NCBI GenBank assembly: GCA_965153355.1 | Contig: OZ231128.1 | Coordinates: forward strand, 806,001-870,000 | Origin: Flaccisagitta enflata | Taxonomy: Eukaryota; Chaetognatha; Sagittoidea; Aphragmophora | DNA length: 64,000 bases | Direction: 5' to 3' | Shown here: piece by piece, positions 33,174 through 43,949 of the stretch | How positions within the stretch are numbered: position 1 is the stretch's first letter | Layout: each line of letters begins with the position of its first letter | Notes under the pieces: model-generated | Seen by the model: the letters and a program-made list of their open reading frames with translations, nothing else | What the model was told of the DNA's origin: nothing | Database searches by the model: none | Made by a program: the position numbers and the translations under genes

Positions 33174-33771
33174 TGTGCGCGCTTCTGGCGCTGTGTTCAT
33201 TTGTTTGCCCATTTTAACTCACCCGATTCTTTTCCTTAAACTCACCCTCTGGTGATTTCTTCGCTTAATTAACTTCGCTTCGTTTCTCGAATGTAACGGA
33301 GACAGATTTTCTGTATAAGAACCGTTCGTGGATGGTTTTCTTTATATAAGAACATGTTCTGTGGTTAATTCCTACGTATTCAGTGGTTAATTTCTACGTA
33401 TTCAGTGGTTAATTCCTACGTATTCATTCTTTTTCCCTTTGTTTCAGTGGTAAAGGAAGAAAACATTTACTAACCATTATGATTCTCTCTCTTTTCCCAG
33501 ATTAAGAACAATTATGAATTTCATTGCTATGAATTGATAATTCCGCGATTACTGTAGAGCTGGACAATTGTAGAAGTTTTCTCAGGTATATGACATTCTT
33601 AGAATCAATACTTGATGTTTGATTTGATAAGTTTGTTGTGATAACTTAGCCTCCATTTGTTTACATGAGTTGTTTACTAATTGTTTACAAATAAAACATT
33701 TTCTCAGACGGACAATGGTCGTTCTGAATTACTGTTACAACCGGCGAAGCGTAAGGCAGTGAGCGCGGACA
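33174..33771 (+). repeat. 3' LTR
   Basis: 598 bp, same length as the 5' LTR. Observed differences are a T/C near 33417, two changes near 33481-33484 and one near 33538. Confidence 0.93.
33690..33695 (+). terminator. Polyadenylation signal in 3' LTR
   Basis: AATAAA, 516 bases into the LTR, in ACAAATAAAACATT. Confidence 0.6.
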
Positions 33772-33776
33772 TTCTT

Positions 33777-34326
33777 AAACCTAATAAATCTAGGATTTAT
33801 CGGTTGGCAATAGCATTTTAAACCATTGACTATTAATCTATTTGCTTCCAAATCTAACCCTACGCGGAAATTTAAAATGTACTAATTTACTGCAATATGC
33901 AAATGAGCTTTTTGTCAATGACTATAAAACCAAGGGATTTGATTGCCTGTATGGTTTGGATAACTTTTTTAGCTTATTATGTGTCCTTCGTGATTGATAA
34001 GTGAAAACTTCTATATGTGTCCATCAGGAATGCATCACAATAAGAGGGTCTGTCTGTCCTTCTGTCTGTCCGTCCATGGGTTGGTCTGTTTGTTGGTATG
34101 TCCATTACGCCTATTTAAGAATCGCTGGATGCCTTGAAATAAATCAAACGGCAAACGCTCATCAGGATGGTTTGAAAGACACTTTTGATACTGTCCTATA
34201 ATCTCTGTCTGTCTGTCTGTCTCTCTCTCTGTCCATCTATCCCTTAATATATCTCACATGTCTACCGCCAAGGTCCATATATGCAAAGACACAGTCAGAA
34301 CGCATTGTTGCCCGGTTGGGTTTTTT
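33777..34326. other. Unique DNA with decayed GTCY tracts
   Basis: GTCTGTCTGTCC-rich patches near 34048-34090 and 34204-34240 look like decayed type D Helitron-like cores. No gene recognised. Confidence 0.45.
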
Positions 34327-34462
34327 AGTCGCGGACACGCGACTCTACACCTTGCCGTGTCGGTCGGTAGGTCGGTAGGTCCGTCCGTCTGTCCGTCACA
34401 TGTTTTTAATTCCGAGCTCCTGCCCAACCGTCCACGACTGGATTGCCGTGTACCCGGCCTTG
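34327..34462 (-). mobile_element. Helitron-like type A, short
   Basis: AGTCGCGGACACGCGACT, CACCTTGCCGTGTC, GTCGGTAGGTCC core and GTACCCGGCCTTGTTTT. It lacks the middle GGGCAGGAGC block. Confidence 0.6.
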
Positions 34463-34680
34463 TTTTTTTCCTATTTACAATATGCATGCAAATCTGTACA
34501 AATCGATCGGTTAATCAGAGTGTCTGCCCGGCATTTATATGCTAGATAAAGTAAAACATTTATAGGAAAACTGATAGGGAGTAGCAAATAATAACTGTAT
34601 CATTATGTGTATATAAAGAAATTGATATCATGTTTATCGGCTTGTCAAGGCGAGACTCAATCAATGGGCACAATCAAAGA
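34463..34680. other. Intergenic DNA
   Basis: No recognised feature. Confidence 0.4.
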
Positions 34681-34960
<280 letters not shown>

Positions 34961-35268
34961 AGTAGATGAAAAAGAATGCATCTATGCTCTATGAACCAGG
35001 TATGATCTTGGGAATTAACAAGATACAGAAGACGTCAAAACTGCCAGGGAAAAACGAAGTGCTTCATTTCACTTTTGCATCAATAATGGACTAATTATCC
35101 ATCCATAAATGTTTTCATTTTTCAAGTTGTCACTGGATACACTTGATATGTGCGTCTGTTTCGTATTTCACGCTTTAAATCACCTTTTGATAAGCAATTC
35201 TCATAGAAAATGGTAAAAAAATGAAGATTTTTTGTGAAATTTTATCGACATTTTTTTCTTTTTTCTGA
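34961..35268. other. Intergenic DNA
   Basis: No recognised feature. Confidence 0.4.
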
Positions 35269-35409
35269 GGTCGAAATTATAAGAAGGCCACACCCAGAAT
35301 AATTTTGCATTTTCAAAAACGTAGTTCTCTCCAAAAACGATTTGGGAAGAGAACTATGTTCTTTATTTTTTCATTTCAATACTCTCTATGCAAACTTATA
35401 ATTTCGACC
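35269..35409. mobile_element. 141-bp palindromic MITE
   Basis: Perfect 15-bp ends GGTCGAAATTATAAG / CTTATAATTTCGACC with a second inner inverted pair (ACGTAGTTCTCT / AGAGAACTATGT), so the whole element folds back. A half copy (TCTGAGGTCAAAATT to CATAGTTCTCTC) lies at about 62326-62392. Confidence 0.7.
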
Positions 35410-35880
35410 AACCCCTTGTCAGTGACAAAAAAGAAATTAGTAGAAATTTTCAGTAAATTTTTTTCAGTAATTTAAGCTAAATCTGAGTCTCTTTCTAAAT
35501 GGATGCAAATTTTGCTATCAAATATCTTGTACGTCTTATCTCAATCATTTTTATTCACTTGTTTTTTCATTTTCACTCATGTATATTTTCTATGTTGGCC
35601 CATTTTGATACCCTAAATATTGACTTCGTTGGCACGCTGTCAGAAATAATCAGGATTGTTGATCACTTAGTAATTCATTGGTAACTCACATCAAAAATTG
35701 ATATAAAGCCATCTTTAAAAATCGATATTCAGCTATCTCCTATCGTCTCCATTGGAGAAGAGAATTGCCTAGATCGAGCGGTAAATCGAATTAACGTTGA
35801 CAGGTCCGGATTGTCAGTGGTTACTTGACAGGGATGAATAAACATGCATATACATTCACAAGTGGGTGGACTTGGGCAAC
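35410..35880. other. Intergenic DNA
   Basis: No recognised feature. Confidence 0.4.
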
Positions 35881-35904
35881 CATGCAAAGAAGTGCTCGCA
35901 CTTC

Positions 35905-35975
35905 AAAAATTTATGGACTGACAGACGGACCGACGGACAGGCACAGCATGGTGTAGAGTCGCCTGTCTGTGACTA
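35905..35975 (+). mobile_element. Helitron-like 3' end fragment
   Basis: GACAGACGGACCGACGGACA core and GTGTAGAGTCGCCTGTCTGTGACT end; the 5' part is missing. Confidence 0.45.
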
Positions 35976-35991
35976 ACTGCATATCTATAAA

Positions 35992-36284
35992 CAAGGCCTG
36001 GCGTTACTAATTCTTAGACCTATCCCCAGCTCCATCAGACCTATCCCAAGCTCTCTCAGACCCAACCATAATTGAACATGACAATAAATGAAATGACAAG
36101 AAATATGAATTCCCCGAGCTCCATCAGATCTAACCCAAGCTCTATCAGGCCTTACTGTAGATGAATTTGATATTGAATGAAACTACGAGTTTTCAAAAGA
36201 CTTCAAACATTTTTTTGCGATTTTCGACTCAAGCGGGACCAACCAACTATAGACTATAGACCATAGAGGTGCTATGGCGCACCT
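35992..36284 (+). mobile_element. Helitron-like type D
   Basis: CAAGGCCTGGCGTTA start, CAGACCTATCCCAAGCTC units (interrupted by about 60 bases), GCGATTTTCGACTCAAGCG and hairpin AGGTGCTATGGCGCACCT before an A-run. The CAAGGCC start links type D to types A and B. Confidence 0.6.
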
Positions 36285-36405
36285 AAAAAACCAGGTTGCC
36301 TACATTCCTCAAGGCGTAAAAAGATATTAAAGTATCTGTATGTAAATGATAAAAATGTCATAAAATCAATGATAAATCTATGAACCTCAAAAAGCAATGG
36401 TTTTT

Positions 36406-36603
36406 AGTCGCGTGCACGCGACTCAACAACCGTCTGTCGATCGGTCCGTCGGTCCGTCAGTCCGTCAGTCCGTTGGTAACACTCTGTTTTTTTGGCGCCT
36501 TTGAGCGGTTTTAGAGTTACTGCTCCTGCCTAACAGCTTGGTTGGTCTATTTATTCACTGCCCCTGCCCATCTGCACGCGACTTGTGTCATGGAACTGCC
36601 TTG
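36406..36603 (-). mobile_element. Helitron-like type A
   Basis: Perfect AGTCGCGTGCACGCGACT, GTCGATCGGTCCGTCGGTCC core, GCACGCGACT and GGAACTGCCTTGTT end. Confidence 0.65.
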
Positions 36604-36910
36604 TTCATAAGATAATTGTATTTCAAGTCTTTCATTGCAATTACATCTAGGTCATTTTTGTGTCGCCTGCACCGGAAATGATGGTGTGTGGGTGGATTGA
36701 TAAATGGTTACCCGTTAACATTGTGTCTGGTGTATGTGAAACCAAATGTATCTTACAAAAGACTTGAAACAAAATGTTGTTTTTTTCATAATCAACTTAG
36801 AAGAAAACAAAACATTCTAAAGTTACTTATATCTGTATAGTAAATGCTTTCACTCGTTTTAATCAAGATATTGATCTTGTTGATGGAGGTTGCACTGTTG
36901 TTGTAGCGGC
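36604..36910. other. Intergenic DNA
   Basis: No recognised feature. Confidence 0.4.
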
Positions 36911-37053
36911 ATGCTTAAACGATTTTTGACTCGTTGTACAACGTCCGCCTTATCCTGATGAAGCATTCTTGGAATAGATGCGCAATATCGATTTCATTTT
37001 TCTGCTTTTCATTTTTCCTTCGTTGTACGACTAGTCAAAAAACGTTTAAGCAT
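36911..37053. mobile_element. 143-bp MITE with 33-bp inverted repeats
   Basis: ATGCTTAAACGATTTTTGAC... at the left and ...GTCAAAAAACGTTTAAGCAT at the right; 30 of 33 positions pair. Target duplication is not clear. Confidence 0.65.
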
Positions 37054-37154
37054 ATTGATCTTGAGCCTTTTTTGACTGATAGTACGGATTTCCTGCCCAA
37101 ACTTGATGAAATTGCCCATAGAATGCAACAATTGCATCTATAAATAACTTTTTC

Positions 37155-37615
37155 AGCAGAGTTTCCAAAAGGGACAGAATCCTGTAGAACACAGGGAGAC
37201 TTTTACTATCATTCCGTCTGTCTGCTTGTTTGTCCCCCTTTCAGACCTAAACTCTGTCCTCTCAGGCCCCCTCCCTTGCGGGCCTGAAATCAGCCTTCTT
37301 AGGCCTGAAATCTACCCTCTCAAGCCTGAAATCTGCCTTCCTAAGTCTGCGATCTACCCTGTCAGAACTGAAATCAGCCCTCTCTGGTTTCTCAGGCATC
37401 AATTCAGCCCTCAGGCAACGAGCCTTAAACCAGCCATTTCAGGCTACCGATCTACCCTCACAGGCTTCAAATGAGCCGTCTCAGGACAGTCTCAGACGGA
37501 TGGACTTGTTTGCTGCCCTGCTTCCCCTCACTCCTATTCACATTTCACAATCATGCAAAGCAGGGAAACGGGTATCGCTGATCACATATCGCCCTTGGGG
37601 TACCTGTTTTTTACC
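37155..37615. mobile_element. Foldback family E remnant
   Basis: Left arm fragment AATCCTGTAGAACACAGGG, minisatellite of GGCCTGAAATCAGCCTTCT-like units (37255-37480), then right outer arm GCTGCCCTGCTTCCCCTC through GGGTATCGCTGATCACATAT and CGCCCTTGGGGTACCTG. Confidence 0.55.
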
Positions 37616-37627
37616 AAACTAAATCTA

Positions 37628-38290
37628 AAAATGCTCAATCGGGGCAATGAACGAGGTAGTGACCATTTTTAGTCGCGTGCTACGCGACTCTACACCCTGC
37701 TTTATTGGTTCGTCCGTCGGTCTGTCCGTCCATTTATCCTTCCGTCGATCCGTCACACTTAACTTTTTTTTTTGCGGTCTATGGCCTCACTGCTCCTGCC
37801 CAAATGATCAAGTGACCTCCAATATAGCCTCTGCCCACCCGCACGCGACTAGGTTGGCCATGTGTCCGGCCTTGTCTACTTCATAATTGATTCCCCAGCC
37901 GTCAAATTACGAAGATAGCATATGGAACCGCAATTGCCATCTCACTAAGTGGTTTTTTTACCGTAAAAAGGCAAAAAAAATGCTTGATCGGGGCCCCAAA
38001 AATGACAATTGTGAACAAAGTAATGATCTTAGTCTATTTTTCACGACAGATTCAGATTCGTCACCCCAAAATTAGTAGAAATGTTCATTCACTTGCCACT
38101 TTTGCTTCGCTAAGTGTTTTTTTTTACCAAAAAAGGGCAAAAAATGCTCGATCGGGGCCCCAAAAATGGTTATTTTGAACAAAGTAATGATCTTAGTTAA
38201 TTTTTCACGACAGATTCGGATTCCTCACCCCAAAATTAGTAGAAATGATCATTGACTTGCCTTTTCTGCTTCACTATGTGTCTTTTTTAC
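37628..38290. repeat. 164-bp tandem repeat interrupted by a Helitron-like copy
   Basis: TGCTYGATCGGGGCCCCAAAAA recurs at 37981 and 38145, and a diverged TGCTCAATCGGGGC at 37631. The first unit is split by the element at 37671-37874. Confidence 0.75.
37671..37874 (-). mobile_element. Helitron-like type A
   Basis: AGTCGCGTGCTACGCGACTC, CACCCTGCTTTATTGG, GTCCGTCGGTCTGTCC core, CCCACCCGCACGCGACT and GTGTCCGGCCTTG. The neighbouring tandem units give a diverged empty site, consistent with insertion into a T-run. Confidence 0.7.
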
Positions 38291-38480
38291 CCAAAAAAGG
38301 CCAAAATTGCCATTATTGAATCGAGGATGAAAATTTGGGTTACACTCCTGACACAAATTGTGTTTGAGCACCCTGGTATGAGACAAATATGCACTTTTTT
38401 TGCAATAAACAGTCAGTAAAGACACCAATGATGCTTTTTTAACTGGCAAATGGGTGTTACAACCTGCATGGGTGGAGGCT
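38291..38480. other. Spacer
   Basis: No recognised feature. Confidence 0.4.
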
Positions 38481-38802
38481 ATTTAGGTCAAAATCTCAGC
38501 CAAGAGGCCCAGATCCCGGCCTTGAGGCCCAAATCTCAGCCTCCAGGCTAGGATTTAGGCCTTGAGGCTAGGATTTGAGCCTCGAGGCTGGGATTTGGGC
38601 CTCAAGACTGGGATTTGGGCCTTGAGACTGGAATTTGGGCCTTAAGACTGGGATTTGAGGGGGAGGGACGGAGGATGAGGAGGAGGAGGAGGAGAAAATC
38701 CCCCATATGTGTGAAAGCATAGGTCATTAACCCCTTTGGGGTCGCTGCCCTGCTCCCCCCTCAACTTCAACCACAACCAACATAGGCAGGGCACGGGTAC
38801 AC
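38481..38802. mobile_element. Foldback family E with inverting minisatellite
   Basis: CAGCCAAGAGGCCCAGATCC-type units switch strand near 38550 to GGATTTGGGCCTCAAGACTG units, followed by GAGGAGGAGGAG and a right arm (AAGCATAGGTCATTAACCCC... GTCGCTGCCCTGC). It adjoins the right arm of the large inverted repeat as the E element at 24300 adjoins the left arm. Confidence 0.6.
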
Positions 38803-40228
38803 TTTTGCGACTATTACTTTTTTGGCGTTTTTGTGCTATTTCAGCCTACTGCTTCTGCCCAAATGCGTTAGTGACCTTCTCCAGCACTGCTCCTGCCCAC
38901 CCCCCACACGACTGGGGTAGCCATGTAGTAGACATTGAGTCCAGGCCAACTAGTTAAGATATTTCATGTTTTGCTAGCTTTTGAGGATAAAAAGCTAGGA
39001 GCGAAGTTGACTTCTACTGTATCTTTGATATTTACTGCATCGCCATTTTTGGATCAAATTGATGGAAATTCATGAGCTTTTGTTAGTTTTTTGAAAGATC
39101 TCTCAAATGAGACCAACCGCATTATAGTAGCTTTTAACCAAAAAGAGTTATAGGCCAACAAAGTTTACAGTTTAAATGATGAAAAAGTTTGATTTTGTTC
39201 TGTACTTTGGGAGATCACTGTACAGCCGTTTTTGAACCAAATCAATTAAAATTTATAAGCTTCTGAAAGATTTTTAAAAGATCTTTTAGATGGGACCAAC
39301 CGCGTTTTACTAGCTTTTACCGATAAAAAGTTATAAGCCAACAAAGTTGATGGGTCAAATGATGCCAAAGTATGATTTTTTTCTGTACTTTAGGAGATCA
39401 CTGTACCGCCATTTCTGAATCAAATCAATTAAAATTCATGAGCTTCTGAAAGATTTTCAAAAGATCTTTCAGATGAGACCATTTGCGTTTTACTAGCTTT
39501 TACCGATAAAAAGTTATGAGCCAACAAAGTTGATGGGTCAATTGATGCCAAAGTATGATTTTTTACTGTACTTTGGGAGATCACTGTACCGCCATTTCTG
39601 AATTAAATGAATTAAAATTCATGAGCTTCTGAAAGCATTTCAAAAGGTCTTTCAGATGAGACCAACCAGATTTTTGGCAATTAAAGCGTTTAGAAACTAT
39701 AAGCAAACAAAGGTAAGGTATTCAGCCAGCAAAAATTACAACAACCCCCAAAACTTCATTTAGGCCGTTTTTTGTCCAAAAACCCAAGTAATACCAATTT
39801 TTTTGCAGAATCCCACTAAATGGGATGTATTTTTGCCAAAAAAATCAACAATTTTGATTTTCGTCATTTTTTACAACCACCTCCATCAGGGGGTGATTTT
39901 TGGCCTATTTGGCCACCTTACCCCCACCCCATGGGTCAACCCACCCAACTACCCACCTGACTACCTACCTTTATGTTTTTTGTGTCCAACGAGCCCAAAA
40001 ACCATGCTTGATAATAAAAATTCAAGTGCTTTTGCATTTTTCTAAAGTGGGGGGTGGGAAATCAATTTTGGCCTTTTTTGGCCTTTGGTGGCCATCTTTC
40101 AGTGCGACAGGCAGTCCGGGGGTGGCTCAAAAATGCCAAATGAGGGTTTCCCCTTGTTATACATATGGTAACCCGTGCCAAAACATCTGCAGAGCATGTT
40201 CAATCAATTTTATGCAATTCTTGAACAC
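38803..40228 (+). repeat. Right arm of large inverted repeat
   Basis: Reverse complement of 22865-24300. Contains the truncated type A Helitron-like copy (38803-38930), the 182-bp tandem block (about 39060-39640) and an 80-codon frame (39803-40045) nearly identical to that in the left arm. Confidence 0.85.
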
Positions 40229-40384
40229 ATACTTTCAATATCTCACAAAAGATATATCAAAAAAATATTTTTTTCATGAGAAATATCTTATAAAACAGCA
40301 GTTTCCTTTTTTATGGTTTGCACTGTATATCTACCATTCTTCCGTTCAAGTAAATGAGCTGAATATACCTCTGAATACATTTAG

Positions 40385-40550
40385 ATGTTGTCAATGATCG
40401 ACCTCATCATTACAGAGCACCCATTGCACCTTATCATCATAGGCGGCGATTTCAATTGTGAGTTAAAGGGAGATTCTCCTTTTGATCCACTTTAGCGGGA
40501 TATAATCGCAAAAAACTCACATGCTTACTGCAGTGATCGATTTTTAAGAC
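40385..40550 (+). pseudogene. LINE-A endonuclease fragment
   Basis: Reads MLSMIDLIITEHPLHL then IIIGGDFNCELKGD, the GDFN motif of APE-type LINE endonucleases, with one in-frame stop. It runs into the 8-bp target duplication of the hAT-like element and continues in the same frame after it, from 41442. Confidence 0.75.
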
Positions 40551-40558
40551 CTGGTTAC

Positions 40559-41433
40559 CAGGCCTTTTTTTAGTGATTTTTTTGGCAGAGCCGACCGGGC
40601 TCTCTCCTCACAATTCTACAGAGCCCGACGGCAAAATAGCGAGCCCGGCAAAACAAGGCCGGATGCACGGCCATCAGTTGCGGACGGGTGGGCAGGGGCG
40701 GAAATGCAAATGTCCGCAACTAAAAATGTTCTAAAACGCTCATTTCCTCACTTTTCGACTCGTGTCCACGGACCAACGGACCGACGGACCGACGGACGGA
40801 CAAAGCCTCTTATAGAGTTGCGTGTCCGCAACTAAAAACAATGCTGGATGGTAGGCTACCTATATTGTGTTTGGGCGGGCAGGGGTAGTGAGAAAATTTG
40901 CTACGAAACATTTGAGCAGGAAAAGTGACATTGAAATCACTTGTAAATGCAGAAAAAAAGTGCCACTGACCAATAGAGCAACAGAAGGACTAATGAATGA
41001 ACGGACCAACAGATGGACAGACCAACAGACTTTCCAACATAGTAGGTTATAGAGTAGCGTGCAAACGACTTGAAAAACTGAACATTTTGCCCCATTTCTT
41101 AAAAATATATCAGCCTCATGACACTGTCATCTTTCAATGGTAATCCTACATCTCTCTCATGATAGAAATAAATCGGACTTAAAGAAAGCAAAAATCATCA
41201 CATGAAAAAATGAGATGCTTTACTTGTTGATAAATTTACATTTGACGAGATGACTATGGTAGTCTCTGTTAACTTGTGTTTTCTTCTTATGATTTTACAA
41301 GAGTCTCCCAATCCATTCAAAACATGGTTTCAATTTTAAGAGAGCCAGCCGGGCTCAGAGCCAGCAAAACCAGAGAGCCCGGCAGCAAAATAGAGAGCCA
41401 ATGGCTCGCGGGCTCGCTCTAAAAAAAGGCCTG
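40559..41433. mobile_element. hAT-like non-autonomous element, 875 bp
   Basis: Ends CAGGCCTTTTTTTAG and CTAAAAAAAGGCCTG are perfect inverted repeats, flanked by the 8-bp duplication CTGGTTAC (40551-40558, 41434-41441), the hAT signature. Subterminal AGAGCCCGGC/GGGCTCGC repeats occur at both ends. It carries Helitron-like sequence at 40654-40833 and about 40845-41068, either captured or inserted later. No transposase. Confidence 0.85.
40654..40833 (+). mobile_element. Helitron-like type A/C inside the hAT-like element
   Basis: CAAGGCCGGATGCACGGCC start; an internal TGTCCGCAACTAAAAA at about 40712 and a second GTGTCCGCAACTAAAAA at the end suggest two ends in tandem. Confidence 0.5.
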
Positions 41434-41441
41434 CTGGTTAC

Positions 41442-43236
41442 ACATATCATCATGTGAAATTTGGACACAAAAAGTTCAATGATCATTTCCTTGTAAGCAA
41501 AGATGCTTTGGATACAAATATTTGCAGTAACTTCAGAATCTTAGATGATGGTGACAACACATCAGATCATTTACCAATCAACATGACAATCTCTGCTAAA
41601 ATTCAAGCGATTGATACTGACAAAAAATAGGCGAAAACTGAACCAAAGCTTAATTAAAATAAGCTATCAAAAAACAATCTCTCAGCTTATTCAAGCAAAC
41701 TTCATGAGCTTCTTTGCAAGGTCTACCCAGTATCAAATGGCCGTTTCTGCGCTGGATGTCACTGTACTCAGCCTTAATGTAAGCAGTATTTGCAGTTGGA
41801 GTATGACGCCATAGTTTTCTGCATGCAAACGGTTGATGCGCATTTACCTCAACAAAAACCAGGCACTGAACGTCATTGGTAGAATGAGCAATTGTCACAA
41901 TTGAAACTCCAGTCAATGGAAATACATTGTCTCTCGATTGAGGAAGGGCGTCCTCACTCCGGTCCTACCAATGGAGAAAGAATATGTGTAAAAGCGACCT
42001 ACAAAAGAGCCATCAGACAAGCTAAGACTATGCCCATGCAACACGCTGGTCCTAATTGGCCACCTATCAAGCTCCTAGGCCTATCTCAACTATATCCACC
42101 CGTAACCACCACCTTCCACCCTCACACTGGCCCTAATTGGCCACCTATCAAGCTCCTAGGCCTATCTCAACTATATCCACCCATAAGCACCACCTTCCAC
42201 CCTCACACTGGCCCTAATTGGCCACCTATCAAGCTCCTAGGCCTATCTCAACTATATCCACCCGTAACCACCACTTTCCACCCTCACACTGGCCCTAATT
42301 GGCCATCTATAAAGCAACTAGGCCTATCTCAACTATATCCACCCATAACCACCACCTTCCACCCTCACACTGCAATATGCTTGGAACAAAATGCATGCTG
42401 CATTGGAAAGCTGCGAGACTAACGATTTCTGGCGGTCATGGAAAACTTTATATTGCAGTAATAAAAGCCACTAAGCACCAGTGGTGAACGGATATTCTTC
42501 CAAAGAACCCATAGCAGAAGAATTCAAGATATGTTTTCAAGGGAATTCTGAGCCAAACAACAGAGAGAAAGTTGAAGAGCTTCATCTTCGTTTCTCTCTT
42601 TTGCATCAAGAATTTGAGCAAGCCCATGAAGAATCATGTGACTGCAATTCATATTCAATCTCCATGCAAAATGTTTTTGATGCCATCGCTGGCATGAAGC
42701 CAGGCAAATGCGCTGATGATAGCGGTCTAAGTGCTGAGCATTTTCATAATGGTCCTGCACTCTTATTTCAAAGACCTCAAAATTTGTTTTCTGGCATGCT
42801 CAAGCAAGGTTTTCAGCCAAAACAGTTCAGATTTGGCTTCATGATACCAATTATCAAGGATAATCAAGGTAATTCAAGTGATGTATCTAACTATCGAGGA
42901 ATAACTATTTCTCCAATTATTTCTAAGATATTTGAGCATATCCTGAATTCTCCACTTCCGTTCATCAATATGGTTTCAAGAAACGAAGTTCCACGTCTCA
43001 TGCTTTGTTCTGCCTGAAAGAGACCATCTTATACTTTATCAACAATGGAAGCAAAGTGCATTGCTCATTTTTAGACGCAAGCAAAGCCTTTGATAGGCTC
43101 GTCCACTCGGGCCTTTTCATCAAACTAATGGAAAAGAAAGTTCCAAAGATATTCCTCGACATGATTATGACATGGCATGACTGTCTCTTTTGTTGCGTGA
43201 AATGGAACAACTGTTTCAGCAGCTGGTTTAACCGGA
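41442..43236 (+). pseudogene. LINE-A, endonuclease C-terminus and N-terminal reverse transcriptase
   Basis: Begins YHHVKFGHKKFNDHFLV and reaches NTSDHLPI, the SDH motif ending the APE endonuclease. Broken linker sequence follows, with YKRAIRQAKTM and a four-unit 81-bp minisatellite (42048-42371). The reverse transcriptase starts near 42481: EPIAEEFKICFQGNSEPNN, MKPGKCADDSGLSAEHF, FMIPIIKDNQGNSSDVSNYR, then after a frame change at about 43000, SFLDASKAFDRLVHSGLF and CCVKWNNCFSSWF. It stops near 43236 where LINE-B begins and resumes at about 49230. Gene order and motifs fit the CR1/L2/Jockey group. Several stops and frame changes make it dead. Confidence 0.8.
42048..42371. repeat. 81-bp tandem repeat, four units, in LINE-A linker
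   Basis: GGCCCTAATTGGCC starts units at 42048, 42129, 42210 and 42291. Each unit is exactly 27 codons, so the frame is kept. Confidence 0.95.
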
Positions 43237-43292
43237 GAAGAATTTCCAACGGAAAAAAAACAATCACAGCTCAGTAGAGAAAAGGCTCTTTA

Positions 43293-43878
43293 CACCGTCT
43301 TTAAATTGAATTGACTTTTTGTAAACCTTTATAACTTGGAAACTACTGGGAAAAAAGTCCTCAAATTTTCAGTGTATGTTGATAATATGCTGCGGTTTTA
43401 CTATGCCAAATTTGGATATTGAGCGTTTGATAGTTGGAAGTCAGCAAACTACCACTTTTGAGGCCAACTCAATTCTATGTTCAATGAAGCTGTTTCTATC
43501 AGCCTGTCATTTCTAAGAAAATGATCTAGGGTCCAGGGATTGGTCTCAAATGACAGAAAATGACTGAAATTCTGTTCCACAGGTAATAAGTAGTCACTTT
43601 AGACCAATCCCAGGTCTTTAGGTCAATATCTATAATGATGATGGGCTTAAGAAGACAGCTTCTAAAAAGGGCTGCTCCTCAAAAATTAGGTCAGCCTCAA
43701 AAATGGCAGTTAACTTCAATGTTATGCTCATTTCCAACAATCTGGCGCTCAACATTGAGATTTGGCATAGTAAAACCGCAGCATATTACCAACATACACT
43801 GAAAATTTGACGTTTTTCTGCCAAGTAGTTTCAAAGTTACAAAGGTTTACAAAAAGTCAGTTCGATTTAAAGACGGTG
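43293..43878. mobile_element. Tc1/mariner-like MITE in LINE-B 5' region
   Basis: Inverted repeats of roughly 135 bp start CACCGTCTTTAAATTGAATT and end CAGTTCGATTTAAAGACGGTG reversed (cut short here), with TA at 43291-43292 and 43879-43880. Shared inner phrases include GCTGCGGTTTTACTATGCC. No coding capacity. Confidence 0.75.
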
Positions 43879-43949
43879 TACTCTCGCATCCCTTTTCTGA
43901 CTGATATGATTGAAACTACATCTCGCACTCTCTCTGGACTGGCTTAAGA

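Larger units (their letters stand above)
26201..33771 (+). mobile_element. Young LTR retroelement without recognisable gag-pol
   Basis: Two direct 598-bp LTRs (26201-26798 and 33174-33771) begin TGTGCGCGC and end GCGCGGACA, with a 5-bp target duplication TTCTT on each side (26196-26200, 33772-33776). I count about four differences between the LTRs, so insertion was recent. The 6.4-kb interior carries one long ORF (26847-30824) and about 2.3 kb of T-rich untranslated DNA. No protease, reverse transcriptase, RNase H or integrase motifs were seen in any frame, so an autonomous partner would have to supply them. It lies between the two arms of the 1.43-kb inverted repeat. Confidence 0.93.
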
